Source: Colletotrichum lupini (taxonomy: Eukaryota; Ascomycota; Sordariomycetes; Glomerellales; Glomerellaceae). Taken from it: a DNA stretch of 64,000 bases. Position 1 is the first letter of the stretch, and every line of letters begins with the position of its first letter. A program made the translations under genes and the position numbers. Below, one piece after another: positions 12,762 through 24,800 of this stretch. The notes below the pieces were generated by a model. It was not told where the DNA came from. It saw nothing but the letters and a program-made list of their open reading frames with translations, and made no database searches. The stretch is from NCBI RefSeq assembly GCF_023278565.1, contig NC_064682.1, positions 868,001 through 932,000 on the forward strand, written 5' to 3'.

Positions 12762-13156
12762 TCATGTGCTTGTGGCTGGGAGAAATGCATCAAACTTTTC
12801 CAGCAAGTCGGCGTGGCCGTTAAATAGAACCTCCAGCTTGCTGCGTGCCGCTGCCTGCTTCTCTGCCCGAGCAGCTTCCCACTCTTCTATCGAATCCCCG
12901 GGCGGAAGGTTTATCTCCTGTAAAATTTCAAGGAAAGTGGGATATTTCTCTGGCTGGCTAGCCTCGAACCGGTTCTGAAAAGTAACACAAGTTAGTGTAT
13001 AGGTTGTCATCGATTAAAAGGGGCCTGACCTACCCGCACTTCCTGGACAAAGCCAAGCGACTTGTTGAATTCAGTTTGGTCAAACACAAAAGGTGTTGGG
13101 TCGTTGGATTGATTTGGAATGCTGGGGGAGTCGGCTGTCGAATCTTTGGACTCCAT
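12762..13156 (-). CDS. Small protein made of a single PAH (Sin3-type) domain
   Basis: Two exons, 13156-13034 and 12974-12762, are joined across a 59-bp intron (GTAGGT donor, CACTAAC branch, TTTTCAG acceptor) and give 111 aa. After a Ser/Pro/Asn-rich leader of about 25 residues, the sequence matches the paired amphipathic helix fold. It has FNKSLGFVQEVRNRFEAS, then YPTFLEILQEI, a charged loop, and a closing LFNGHADLLEKFDAFLP, the hallmark PAH ending. PAH domains in Sin3 bind short helices of transcription factors. This protein lacks the other PAH repeats and the histone-deacetylase-interacting region. It could act as a free peptide-binding module or a competitor of Sin3 (inference). It is convergent with the broken S53 gene. 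No cysteine or signal peptide suggests a nuclear or cytosolic location. Confidence 0.8.
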
Positions 13157-13883
13157 GTTTTAAAATGTTCCTCGAAAGAGGGAGTTCGCGAAAGACCGGA
13201 TGAGATTCCAAGTTGACCTTGCGCATCAAAGTTTGCTGGCGTCATAAACCTGACCTAGAGTTGGGGAGCTCTCATTCATATACCCCCAACGAACTGAACG
13301 GGGGAGTTTTGGACGCTTTGAGAGGGGCTCGTGTTGTCCAGTTGCAGAAGGGCTAGGCATAGAGGAACCATTGCCGCCATTTAGTGATGAACTCAACAGG
13401 GGCTAAGGTCTTGGCCCCTCTGCCCACGCCAAGGCTGTTGGTCATGGTGGTTTGGTCTCGTTGGTCGGATGCCGAAAATATCTCGGTGTCCGATTTGAAG
13501 CATGTCGCAGCCTAAATTACACATGCTGTGCCGCAACTTCGCAACTGACTGCCCAGGCGCGAAAATTATGGTGAGACCACAGTACAAAAGGTCCTTTTGG
13601 TGGGTCCACGACGTGGCATTGTGCGCCTACTGCGGAGTAGACTTTGCATGATCACACATCGTATCACCATTTAGCTCAAGGCCCATAAACGACCGCTGAG
13701 GCTTTAATTCCTTAGAAATGGGTTTATGGGTTTTACTGATTAAGTTTATCCATTATCCTGTAAGATAAGGTAGGCAATGCAAGACGTGTCGATGTGAAAC
13801 CCTTGAATTTGGATATATTCGGTTCTCTACACTATCAAATCCAGTTTTCGTAACCATGGTCTTTCTGTTTGAAGTTTTCTGAG
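13157..13883. other. Spacer between PAH gene and amine oxidase
   Basis: This holds the PAH gene promoter and the amine oxidase 3' flank. Both genes are on the minus strand. I see no further gene, tRNA or repeat. Confidence 0.5.
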
Positions 13884-15394
13884 TCAAAGACTTGCCCGAG
13901 GCGCACGTTGGAGGGCCTCAAGAACCTCCTTGGCTCCTTGCTCCCCTGAACATAGCGCCCCTTCCATGTAACCCTTCCACTCGGTCGAGTACTCTGTGCC
14001 AACGAAATGAAGATTGCCAACCGGTTTTCCGTACACATCAGCGTACTCTGTGAAGTGGCCAATCTCAGTGATGGGTGCAAGCGCTCCCTGGCTGAACTGC
14101 TCGTGCTTCCATATCTGATCAAAGACTTCGATAGGACGAAACGCTTCCGAGTCAACGTCGACGTTGAAAACCTCGGCTACCTGCTTTATAACAAGTTGAC
14201 GACGCTCGTGGGGGTACAGCTTTGACCAATCTTCCCCAAATTTGCCGTTGACGAAACAGGTGAGAGCAAAGCTCTGGGTCTCGTCGACACTGGTGTCGCG
14301 TGCTACACAGACAGGTCCCTTGTAGCTCATGAAGAAACCATTGAATCCAAGATCTCTCCACCAAGGTCTGTCATAGTACAAGATCGCTTTGTTGTAGTGT
14401 CCAAGCTTTGACGAGTCGGTGACCTCCCGGACCCTTTGAGGCAATAATGGTGAGATGTTGAGATCGCGAAGCATAGCGCTTGGCACAGAGATGATGGCCT
14501 TTCTTCCTAAGAAACGCTGGTTTCTAGACGTGATGACAACAACGTGGGTTTGATGATTCTCAATTGCAGCGACAGGGGCCGAAAGATGGATGTTGCTTTC
14601 TCCGATCAAGTTGGCAATGCCATTTGCGATCTGTTGCGTGCCTGATGAAGAGGATTTGAAGTGAGGAAAGTAAAAAAAAGCCTGCGGAGAGTGGAGCTTA
14701 CCGCCGTGAAAGCGCTGATAGTTGCCCCCCGTCTGATCATCAGCACGAATCGAGAATAGGCCCCCATTGCGTCGGCAATAGTCAATGAAGAAAGCTGCTG
14801 ACTCTTGGCTGGAATCAACTCCATGCATCACTCTAGCCCATAGGTTGATCATCTCCACCGTCTTTGGAAGAGCACCAAGACTTCGCACATATTGGTCAAG
14901 AGATACCCCGTCGTCCTCTCTCCTAGGAGCTTCGCGCTTCAAAGAGACGGCTTGGATATGGTCGCGAATCTTCTCGAGGTTCTCCTTTTCCTCAACAGAA
15001 AACTGAACAGACGAGAGTGAGCTCTGAAATATGGTATACACAAATACACTAACGAAGTTGGAGAGATTTTACTTACCTCGGGTATAATGCCGAACGGAAA
15101 CTCGACCCTACTGCTGTCGGCCAGCTGCATGACGGCAGTACCTTTGAGTCTCTGCGATACTGTCGGTAGTTTGAATTTCTTGACATATTCCGCCATACGA
15201 CTTTGCGTATTCTCGTTTATCCAGGCAGCACCCAGATCAGCGACGCCTCGTCCAGAGGCCAGCGGCACGCTCCACGTTTTGCCGCCCACACGATCTCGAG
15301 CTTCGACGACTGCGACTGAAAGCCCGGCTTGTTGGGCGGAATAGGCAGCCTGAAGGCCGCTGAGACCTGCTCCAACAATGACGACGTCAAACAT
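13884..15394 (-). CDS. Flavin-containing amine oxidase (monoamine oxidase family)
   Basis: Three exons (15394-15077, 15023-14702, 14641-13884) give 465 aa. The introns are 53 and 60 bp, and the second splits the Gly-Gly-Thr-Gln motif (HGGTQQIANG) seen across MAO proteins, which confirms the splice. The N-terminus holds the FAD dinucleotide fold (VIVGAGLSGLQAAYSAQQAG ... VVEARDRVGGKTWS). The C-terminus has the flavin-proximal segment HFVGTEYSTEWKGYMEGA. The usual FAD-linking Cys of animal MAO is not seen at this place, so FAD is probably held non-covalently, as in fungal MAO-N. The family oxidises primary or secondary amines to imines or aldehydes, releasing H2O2. The protein ends RASL, which is not a canonical peroxisomal PTS1. 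It lies next to an MFS permease and a flavin monooxygenase, suggesting a shared nitrogenous substrate (inference). Confidence 0.93.
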
Positions 15395-16048
15395 AGTATG
15401 TGTGTAGGTAGCAACTCAGGTTTCAGAACAGATTGGTTTAGTGCCAGATGGTTAGGATGTTGGGTCGTGAGGGGCTTGGACTCGTTCCAGATGATGCACA
15501 GCTCTGAAATGCATCTTGCACAAAGCTGCATACTTATATATCTTCTGCTCACGTCCCGGGTCCAAATGTCTAGACAAATCATGTGCGCTCACTCGAAACG
15601 ATATAGCTAATTTGTGTTGAAACTTGGCAATATGCTCTCCTTGCCGAGCATTGTCAACTTTCTTCCCCATTGAGTAAATCGAATGAGAAACCAAAAGAGC
15701 ATCTGCAAAGACCTGTCCCGGCTCAGGTCGTGAAAGTCAGAAAAGGTCCCCACTGCCGCTCTTGGGGCTGACGTAGATGAAAGTCAAAGTAAGGTAGGTC
15801 ATGACCTTTTACCCAATGTGGTAAACAAAAAGAGAGGACTACCTTGTTGATAGGCCGGTCTACTCTTGCCACCCCTTGCTGCATGGTATTTCCCCGCACC
15901 CGGTGATCGTCGACTTCCCCCGAGATCGGGGCAAAGAATCGGGGTTCCACATACTCGGGAGGCCCGTCGGACAAGCTCACAAGCGCATATCAAAGGAATT
16001 CGAAGGCGTATTTCAGTCTGTTTCGCTATAAATTGCTTTCCAGCCTGT
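15395..16048. other. Promoter region of amine oxidase and 3' flank of the MFS gene
   Basis: No coding region is supported. Apart from the TATA-like element at 15533-15540, I see no gene or repeat. Confidence 0.5.
15533..15540 (-). promoter_or_regulatory. TATA-like element upstream of the amine oxidase
   Basis: The minus strand reads TATATAAG about 140 bp before the ATG at 15394, a usual distance for a fungal TATA element. It is supported only by sequence and position. Confidence 0.35.
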
Positions 16049-17974
16049 TCATGTCACATAGATCCGCGGGGCTTCACCATCCCGCGGCTTGTGCTTTCCT
16101 TCAGCCACCCTTTTGTTGTGAACAGCGTAGAGTACAACCTGGAGAACTGCGAATGCCATTCCCACTGATACCATGATAATCTGTGTTCTCAGACCCGTTT
16201 GGTAACTATGATAGATCAGCGATGATCACTGAACAGCCTTGTACTGCCGCAGTGCTGGGAGCTTGAAGTACTCACAATGGGGCATCATTCCCTCGATAAT
16301 ACTGCGTTCCGACCATCAACCCACTGATGGAGAGCATCACCCACATCCTATTCAATATTAGCGTGCCTGAGTTGGGAGCTAGGTCTAAGCAAAATGGCAA
16401 CCTACGCAATACTAATACTTCTTTCGCCTGGTTCTCTACAGTTGAGTTGCACCCATGAGTTGTTGACAGGGTGATACCCAACCGCGAAGCTGTTCACAGC
16501 CGTCCAAAGCCCCCAGCGTGACCACTTGCCCACATGAGGGTGTGCCGTGCGCGCAACGACCAAGACAATCAGATAACAAAACTGAGCTCCTATTACTGAG
16601 AATCCACGCTTATTGGTCTTGTCACTGATATAGGCAAAAACGAAGACGACGACCAAAGCGAGTGACGCGCCCACTGCAGCAAGAGCATTGGCCTGGATGC
16701 GGTTGAAGCCGAGATTCCTGATCCAACGTGTAAGTCATGGTACAAAAGACAAAGAAAAACGAAAGCTTTTGAGCAATCCTGAATCATTTTGTCCAACACT
16801 CACATAATGATGGTAGGCGTGTAAGTGGTAAGAGGGCTCCAGGTGGAGAAGACGGCAAAGCTGCTCAGAAAATGTGGCCAGCGTTTCCAGTGCAGAATAG
16901 TCTTCCATACGAGCTTTGGAGGAATTCGCATTCCTTGAGCGCCGCCACGCTTCTCTTTGTCATCTACCTCTAGGCGCCTTTGTATGATACTCTTCTCTGA
17001 GCCTTTGAATCGGATGAGACCTGGGCTCAACAGCGGATCGGGGGTGTCTGGGGAACCGGGTAGAAGGAACAGTAGCGAAAGCCCAACAAAGATAGTAAAC
17101 ACGCCCTCAACTAGTCTTGATCAGTAAGCTTGAACCATAGATAGAAGTATCGCTGAGGAACCTACCTAGGAAAAGCCACTGCCAGCCACGCAGCCCACGT
17201 TCGCCTTCGAGCTTGAGGATGCCAGATGCCAGTATAGGGCTCAAAGCGTTTCCGCTAAACATTCCGAAGAAGCTTTAGAGGGTCAGAATGGATAACATTT
17301 GCTCACTCCAATGACACTGACAAGATTGCGATGCGTTTGGCTAGTTCTTTCTTCGTGTACCAAGTTGAAAGGGTGTAGCAGGCTCCTGGAATGTAGCCCG
17401 CCTCCGCAAGACCAAGCATCATACGCGAAGCCAAGAAACCCTTGCGGTCGACTAGAAATACTTGCATAGTTGCGACGAAACCGAATAGAATTACTTGGCT
17501 AGAGATGTACTTGCGCGGCCCAATCTGATTTTCAATCTGTCAGCACCGTGGTCTCTGAAGGAACATAAGAATCATATGTATCAGTACCTAGACCACACTT
17601 ACCTTTTGCAAGAGCATATTTGAGGGAATTTCTAAGATGACGATTCCCAGGAACATCAACTGATTTCCCAAATTAATTGTGTCCTGATTTACCCCGATGT
17701 CATTCGCAAATCCGCCGGTGAGCGCACTTGCAAGATTCATGCGGTCAAGTTGGAAAACAAGCAGGCCCAAGTACAATAGTGGAAGCACCGAGCTATCGAT
17801 TCTACAGCAGAAATGTCAGCAAACCTTTGTCGGCGAGTCCTCTTCCTGCCATGTGTCAACTTACTTTCGACGAGCTCGTATTTCCTCATGATGCGTCCAG
17901 TCAGGCTCTATACCTGGTGTCACTTGCCCTGGCGAGTCAATAGACTGCAGGCTTTCCTGCTTCGACTCACTCAT
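16049..17974 (-). CDS. MFS permease, anion:cation symporter (allantoate/nicotinate permease-like) family
   Basis: Eight exons (17974-17865, 17801-17603, 17524-17322, 17272-17166, 17110-16804, 16717-16406, 16347-16276, 16205-16049) join in frame to 488 aa. After an acidic N-terminus (about 36 residues), TM1 begins with RKIDSSVLPLLYLGLLVFQL-DRMN, the signature of ACS permeases (Dal5/Tna1 group). EIPSNMLLQK and RMMLGLAEAGYIPGACYTLS follow, then the central charged loop and six more hydrophobic segments. The C-terminal half has NSWVQLN and the SISGLMVGTQYYRGNDAPFY-type loop. These carriers import organic anions such as nicotinate, allantoate, biotin or amino-acid derivatives. The substrate cannot be told from sequence. 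The gene is divergent from the flavin monooxygenase across a 1-kb promoter region, so the two may be co-regulated. The first donor of intron 3 (GTCAGT) is slightly unusual. Confidence 0.9.
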
Positions 17975-18977
17975 TTTGTCGTGTGCATAAGGTGGCAGGA
18001 TGACTGAAACCTGAAGCTGTTGACTCTTCTCCCTGCGAAAGGGGTCTGGTCATATTTTCAAAGGCAGATACTTCTCATCGAACCTCTCATTTCGGCATTT
18101 GGAGCTCAGAGGCTATCCTTCACGCCATCTTTAGCTTTACGGAACCCCAGGCATATTGAGACTTCGTGTACGAGTGTTACTCCAATCCATCCTTGCATTT
18201 CAAAGACCCATTCCGGTGCCATAGTCTTGGGAACGTCACGCAATCGCCCCCAAACCACAGTCTAAGGATGTGCCATGCCGGCAAACTCACTTTGATTCAG
18301 TTAGACATCCCGACCGATGGCTGGATGTTGTCGAAGCTTCCCCACTTTTGGTCTGCAGTCTAATGGCTATGACTGCCATCCTACCGAGCACGCAATCTTT
18401 CACCATCGCGCCAAGACAGACCCCGAGCTATTTATTCAGTACTGACTGTTATCGGGATTTGAACTTTTAAATGGTGGAACATAAAGGTAGACAGCGTGAG
18501 TCTACAATTTTGACGTGAGATAAGCCCTCTGAAAATCTCATTGAACATGAAAAGTTCCGTTTAGCTGAAACCGCCTCCTCGTCCTTGGCCTTTTGTGTTT
18601 GCTTGTTTGCTTGAATGTTTGGTTCTCCAACATCGGATCCAATCTGCAAAGCTAAAGGCCGTTTGTGTCGTTTATCGGCCAGTGCCCACTTCTACGTAGA
18701 CAGCAACATTAATAGAAAACAATACGTACAGAGAGGTGGCGGCGACCGACAGAGTAGGGGTTCTGCGGAGTGTGCCATCGATCTACTAGTCCAAGTTTGT
18801 AGGATTGAATCCCGGCGAAAAGCTCTGTGTGGGGCTACGGTTCATGGCGAATCCCTCCGATTACCGCTTCACCACTCCTCTTCAATCATAAGACGCCAGG
18901 AAAACAGTCTTTGAGTGTCTTTTGGACAAACCTCTGACCATACAGCCACCCAGAACCACCGCTGCAAGTTTATAAAG
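17975..18977. other. Divergent promoter region of the MFS permease and flavin monooxygenase
   Basis: About 1 kb lies between two start codons facing away from each other. No coding frame is supported. It probably holds both promoters. I could not identify a specific transcription-factor site with confidence. Confidence 0.55.
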
Positions 18978-20628
18978 ATGGCGAAAGAAGGGAAGCCCGC
19001 CAAGCGCATTGCAGTCATCGGCCTTGGTCCAGCCGGTGCCATCACGATCGATGCTCTTGCCAAAGAGCAGGCATTCGACATTATCCGGGTTTTTGAGCGT
19101 CGTGAGGCTCCTGGCGGATGCTGGTGAGTCGAAATAAATCTTTACGTGAGGACTGGATGGAGAATATGGAGCCCTTCAAACATAGTCCATAACAGACCGA
19201 GTAGTCACCCGTGTTAACAATATCTACAGGCTAGGTGAAGGGAAACCACCGCCGCTCATTCAATCAGATGAGCTCAAACTTCTCTCCTCCCGAACGGCAG
19301 ACCTCCAGCTGCCAACAATTCCTTCCAACCTCCCTGCTCAACTGCCTAAGTCGAGCTCCCCGCGGTATTCTGAATCCACAGTCTACCCATACCTTGAAAC
19401 GAACGTAGACTTCGTCCCTATGCAGTATACTCAAGAACCGTTTCCTACTGAGCAATCCGAACACTCAAGATCACTCCACGGAGAAGACACGCCTTTCAGA
19501 CACTGGTCCCTAGTCCAGGACTACGTCCGTTCTCTGGTCGACCGAAGGGGCTACGGTGACTTCATCAGCTACAATACTACCGTGGAGCGAGCTGAGAAGG
19601 TGCCTGCAGCAAGCGGCTTCGGTGAGGAGTGGAAGTTGACGTTACGCAAAGATGGTGAGAACACTGATTACTGGTGGGAGGAGAGATTCGATGCCGTCAT
19701 TGTCGCATCCGGGCATTACAGTGTGCCCTATATCCCATCCATTGACGGCCTGCCCGAGTTTTCTAGAGATCGTCCGGGAAGTGTGATTCACAGCAAGCAC
19801 TTCCGAGGTCGGGACGCATTCAAGGGCAAAAAGGTCGTGGTAGTCGGAGCCTCTGTCTCAGCAGGAGACACTGCATTTGATTTGACCTCTGTGGCTCAAG
19901 CACCTGTATACGCTGTGGTGAAGGGACATACGTTCAACGGGTACTTTGGCGATGAGGCTTTCAACCACCCCCTGATCAAGCGGGTCGCCTCCATATCTCA
20001 CATCGAACCGACCACTCGGACTGTTCACTTCGTAGATGGAACGTCTGCTCCTGGTGTAGACGACATCATTTTCGGCACGGGTTATAGTTGGACACTTCCT
20101 TTCTTCACGCCGCAGTCCTCCACCTCTTCGACCACGGCCAAGCACACACCAGTTCCTACCCCTCGCAACAACCGCATCCCGAATCTCTATCTCCACACAA
20201 TTTACACGCCAGATCCCACGATTTTCTTCGTCGGTGCCGTCAACGCAGGCCTCACGTTCAAAATTTTCGAATACCAAGCCGTTCTCGCCGCACGACTGCT
20301 CGCAGGCCGCGTCCCATCCTCTCGCCTCCCATCCACGGAAGCTCAGCTCGCTTGGGAAGTAGATCGTATAGCCAAACGCGGCGACGGGCCGAAGTTTGCG
20401 CTCGTATTTCCAGACTTTGAAGAGTACTTTGAGGAGTTGAGAAGAATCGCTGGTCCACCCACGGCAGACGGAAAAGGACGAGAGCTGCTGCCTTTCAATA
20501 AGTTCTGGTTTGAACGGTTTATGCAAGGTCACGAGCGTCGAAAGGATATGTGGAGGAGGTTGAACGCACAAGCGAGGGAGACACTAGGAGTGAGAGGTTC
20601 TGACGGGAGTTTACGCCCAAAGTTGTGA
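18978..20628 (+). CDS. Flavin-containing monooxygenase (FMO-like)
   Basis: Two exons (18978-19123 and 19230-20628) give 514 aa. The intron (GTGAGT ... CTACAG) splits the Trp codon of GGCW. The start at 18978 (MAKEGKPAKRIAVIGLGPAG) places the FAD Rossmann motif (GLGPAG) at residues 15-20. An upstream ATG in frame at 18915 is less likely. The second dinucleotide (NADPH) fold is KKVVVVGASVSAGDTAFDL, preceded by an FMO-like fingerprint around GSVIHSKHFRG. DDIIFGTGYSWTLPFF matches the conserved D-x-x-x-x-x-TGY segment. The family inserts oxygen at N or S atoms, or performs Baeyer-Villiger-type reactions. Together with the amine oxidase and permease it may serve uptake and breakdown of an amine-containing compound (inference). 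No membrane segment or targeting signal stands out. Confidence 0.92.
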
Positions 20629-21858
20629 CGATATTGGAGCTTTGCAGAGGTCTAGATTAGGGTTTTCAAGTTATTCTGTGTCCCAGTAAATTTTGTGCAT
20701 CAAGAATTGTTTAAAATGTTCTGTGGCAAACTACCTTTCTGCAAGCGAGCAACGTCTTTTGGCTTAGCCGACGGACTGACGGAGAATCTCAAGCGTCCTC
20801 CTGCTTCCATTGAGGTATTGTGTTTCAGCATTTCCGTCATGCCGGAGCCTGTGGGTATGTCGAAAGACGGACCCTGCTTTGGTGTCTTCGGCGTGTGCGA
20901 CTTTGACGCTAATTACCGCCTTGCGATCTGCAGCTGCCTTCTTGGTTAGCCTGACGATCCAATCCAATATTTCCGTATGTTCCTGTCCACGTGTCAACTA
21001 CGTGGACTGTAATCGTTCTGCGGACTTTTGCGTTCGAAGTCAGCATGCAATCCCTCTGGCATCCGCATATGCACCCATCCACACATATAGCCTTTGTGGC
21101 GTGCGATTAGCAGCCGGATTTAGTATTCATTGCGAATTCAATTGTGTTTATTCTCTGCAAGATATGCTTGCTTGATCGCAGTAGTAAAAGTGCGTTTATG
21201 TGAGTGAAAGTACGAGTGAGGGTACTTCTGAGTGAATTCAGTCGCGAGTGGAGAGTGGGACTGAGGCTGAGACTGAAAGGAGCAGTAAGACTAAGAGATA
21301 TCACAAGACATCGGACGAAACATAACGACCACCCGAGTGAATCTTGTAGACAGTGTCTCATCCACCTAGGAGGTACTCATATCAGATTTCTTCAATCGGC
21401 GTAGCATGAATCATTCCAATAATCACTTTGCGATGCACGTTGCAGCCTCTCATTAGGTCGCAGCTTGCAGGATAGGAGCATCGCTATTCGGGCCAGTAGT
21501 CACAGAGGAATCTTTCTATCTCTAAGTCATGTTTTATCGTTTCTATTTGTTTAGATCCGCAGTACATGCTGGAAGAAACGATATAAAGCAACCATAGAGT
21601 GTAGACTGGGTCTCCCAGGCCGAATATTAGAGCCAAGGTCAGAAGAAGGATGTCATTCAAGATAAATGCCTATTTAACAATGCAGTCCTTTCCAACGTGG
21701 TCATTCCCAACAACAACGTACCGTGCTTAGAAGGTTTTTGATGCACAGCTATGAGACAACTAATGCAAATAGGAAATATGTTTAATAACTAATAGACAAG
21801 ATGATATGTTGGCTTCTTAGGGAAACAACTTCTGGAAGAAAAAACACCGAGCAGAATC
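20629..21858. other. Spacer between two convergent genes
   Basis: No gene is supported. The short open frames at 20695-21175 and 21107-21361 have biased composition and no domain. The plus strand around 21188-21280 is GAGTG-rich, a weak low-complexity stretch. Confidence 0.5.
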
Positions 21859-24800
21859 CTACCAAGTGTACCTAATCCTTGGCTTATAATTTGACAAGCC
21901 GCAATGAAACACCTCGTCATACTGAGAATCCTGGCGGCATCGAATGCCGCTAACGTCCGGGCACTGCATCTTACCTGGCTCATCCTGGGAACCAGAGTAC
22001 ACACATCCTTCGACACCATGAACATCAAACTCGCCGAGATTCGTGGGGAATTTTGGGTTCGATGAAGTGGTGGCCGCCGCGAAGGCACCCTTGGGCTCAT
22101 CATCACAGATATCAATAGTGCTCCCTGTTGCGGACTCGTAAATGATCCAAGAACGAGCCAAAACCGACTCAGTGAACGTCTCCCTGACGCCAATGAAGAC
22201 GACGTTTGGACGGGGATGGTCGCCGAGCTGGGTACAACTGTTCAGCCAGGCGGCAATAGCGCCATTTGTGCGGTCGACGGCGACGTAGCTGGCCCGACCT
22301 GTGTTCTGAAGGATGGCGTACCTCACATCACTTCCAGACACCCCGACGCCGCCGGCGATCTCAGGCTGTTCGAGCCAGGTCGGCTGATTGGGATAATTGT
22401 TGAGCCAGACACTAGCGGCGCCATCGCGAGCACGTGTCCAGACATAGTCGGCCTTTCCATCACTAAAATTCTTCATGTTAGTGAATGATCTCAAGAGTGT
22501 GGAAGAAGCAGGCGTGCAGAGCATGGAAAGAGCCAGTGGCGGACATGAACTAACCCATTAATGTCAACAAAGTCAATTTCTTCAGGTCTCTGCCCAATGC
22601 TTGAAGCGTCAGCCTCCGGCAGTGGTCTCCAACTTGATGGCGGCTTGTTAGTTTCCCAGACGTTTCTGTAAATTGTTATTCCACCATTCGACTTGAGAAA
22701 TATGTAGTCATCATAGCCGTCGCCATCGATATCAGCGAAGCGCACATTCGCGCCGGGTCCCAGGCCGGTGGCGATCGATCCGACAGGGTCCCAAAGCCAC
22801 TTCTCTGCCTTGGATTCATCGGGCCCCTTGTTCAAATACGCGTGTAGTTCTCCTGTTTTCGGGTCAAGGACCAAATAATCGTCTTTTCCATCACTTTTTG
22901 GAATGTTAGTTTGACTTGAATACCATAGCCGTATTGCAATTAAACACAAGGAAGCACAAAACTTGCCCATTAATGTCTCCAAAGTGAACAGTGTTTCCTG
23001 GACCAGCTCCTGACGCGATTGGATTTCCATTGTTGACTGGACTCCATAACCACCCCAGAGCATCATCATCATTGGGACCCTTATTCAAGCTCAAACCTTA
23101 AGGTCAGTCAAATTCAGTCATTGATAGCCACAGGTGACCAAATTGGATAGATGAAACTCACAAAACGGTCGGTGCCCCGGTGTCTGGATGAAGCCAAACA
23201 TAGTCTTCAATCTGTAAAATAGTGAGCCAAGATTGGGTTCTAGTTTCAGTGACTATCGTTTCGGAAGAGGATAGACAAGGGAAAACTAACCCCATCGCCG
23301 TCAATATCGGCAAATCGAATGCCATCGATGACCATGGATGTGTCGGCATCACCCTGATTATACCACAGCCAGATAGCCCCGTTGTCGTCAATGTATGCGT
23401 AGTCATCTTTGCCGTCTCTGGGACGAGGACAAGAGAAGTCAGCAAAGATGGCCAGCTTCGTCGAGTCGAATGAAGCAGTATCAACTCAGTGCAACTCACC
23501 CATCCATGTCAGCCAGTCTAATGTTCTTCGGATCTTGCGTGATACCATCTGCAATCGTTTTCGCCTGCCCCTGATTGACGTAAAGTGGCACTCCTTCTCT
23601 TCTCGTTGGCTGGTTCAAAAAGCCTGTGAGACCTGCCTGGGCGTCCCAAATGAGGTAGTCGTCGCGGCCATCGCCATCCACCTAATTACAGGCCGTGTTC
23701 GTTAGTCCGTGAGAGAAAAGCACAAAGAAGTGAGGAAATAACCCGTGTAGACCTTACGTCGGCGAACACAAGATTTGAGATATCAGATGTGCCACCAGTA
23801 GCAATGCCCCCTTGAAAATAGAAGACCACATCTTGCCCTCCTGCAGTCCCTGTGTTCATCCAATGGGAGAGAGACCCGCCAGCTCCAATATACACGTAGT
23901 CCGCGCGACCATCGCTGTTGATGTCCGGGAATCGGAGTGTGGCCCAGTTAGCATGAGGAACACCAGATGCTATTTGACCTCCGTCAATAAACTTCCATCC
24001 ATTGACCCAGGACTCGTCTGCTCCATAGTTCCACCAGATCTTCACTGCTCCATTTTGCGGGTTGACGATCATGTAATCCTCGAGCTAGTTATAAGTTTGG
24101 TTAGCAGAGGTTGATTTAGGACGCATAAAGAGACATAACTGAGTCTGATTAGATTGGAAACATACGCCATCACCGTTCATATCCTATAAGCCGTTAGCGA
24201 ATCTTCATTTTTGAGGCTAGTTGCAAGAAAGAATTCGTCATGAATGACATACCGCCAAGAAAACAGACTCTGCAACACCGGCACCACTGCCGATGATGCT
24301 ATTGTTCGTCCCTGCTGGAGACCACGGGGCGGGAAGGTTGTTGATCCAACATCGTATCTCTCCATTTTCAGGATTGAGCCATATGTAGTCTGTACGAAAC
24401 GATTGTCAAGTCAGACAGAGCCCAAAGCGTCTCTTGAACGGCAGCAGTGACTTACCTGCTTTCCCATCTCCATTCATATCATGCAGTCTGCGAGAGCTCA
24501 ACGGTCAATTAAACACTCCAGCGAGAAGTTTTGATGGTCCAGTGACATACCGATCGAATTTGGAGTCTAATTTGAGTCCATCAGCGACTTTGCCCGCTTC
24601 GATCCAGTTTTTGCGATATTGCCAGCCGCCAGCTTTTCCAAAGCCGGATGCGATCATGCCTGTGGCTCGCCACACTGGCCCGCCCTTGCAAGTGCGCTCC
24701 CCGCCGCTCCCACCGAGAAGAGCAGCCGTCCGAACGCTGCTTCTCGAGCTCACCTGGATCGGGTTGATTCCCCAGCTCGGAGACGGGATAGCCCCATCTA

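Noticed and set aside
13835..14155. 106-codon minus-strand frame at the amine oxidase 3' end
   Set aside because: It is in a different frame from the oxidase, which continues with conserved motifs to 13884.
19858..20571. 237-codon minus-strand frame inside the flavin monooxygenase
   Set aside because: It is antisense to a well-supported enzyme, and its residues are Arg/Glu-rich in a shadow-like way.
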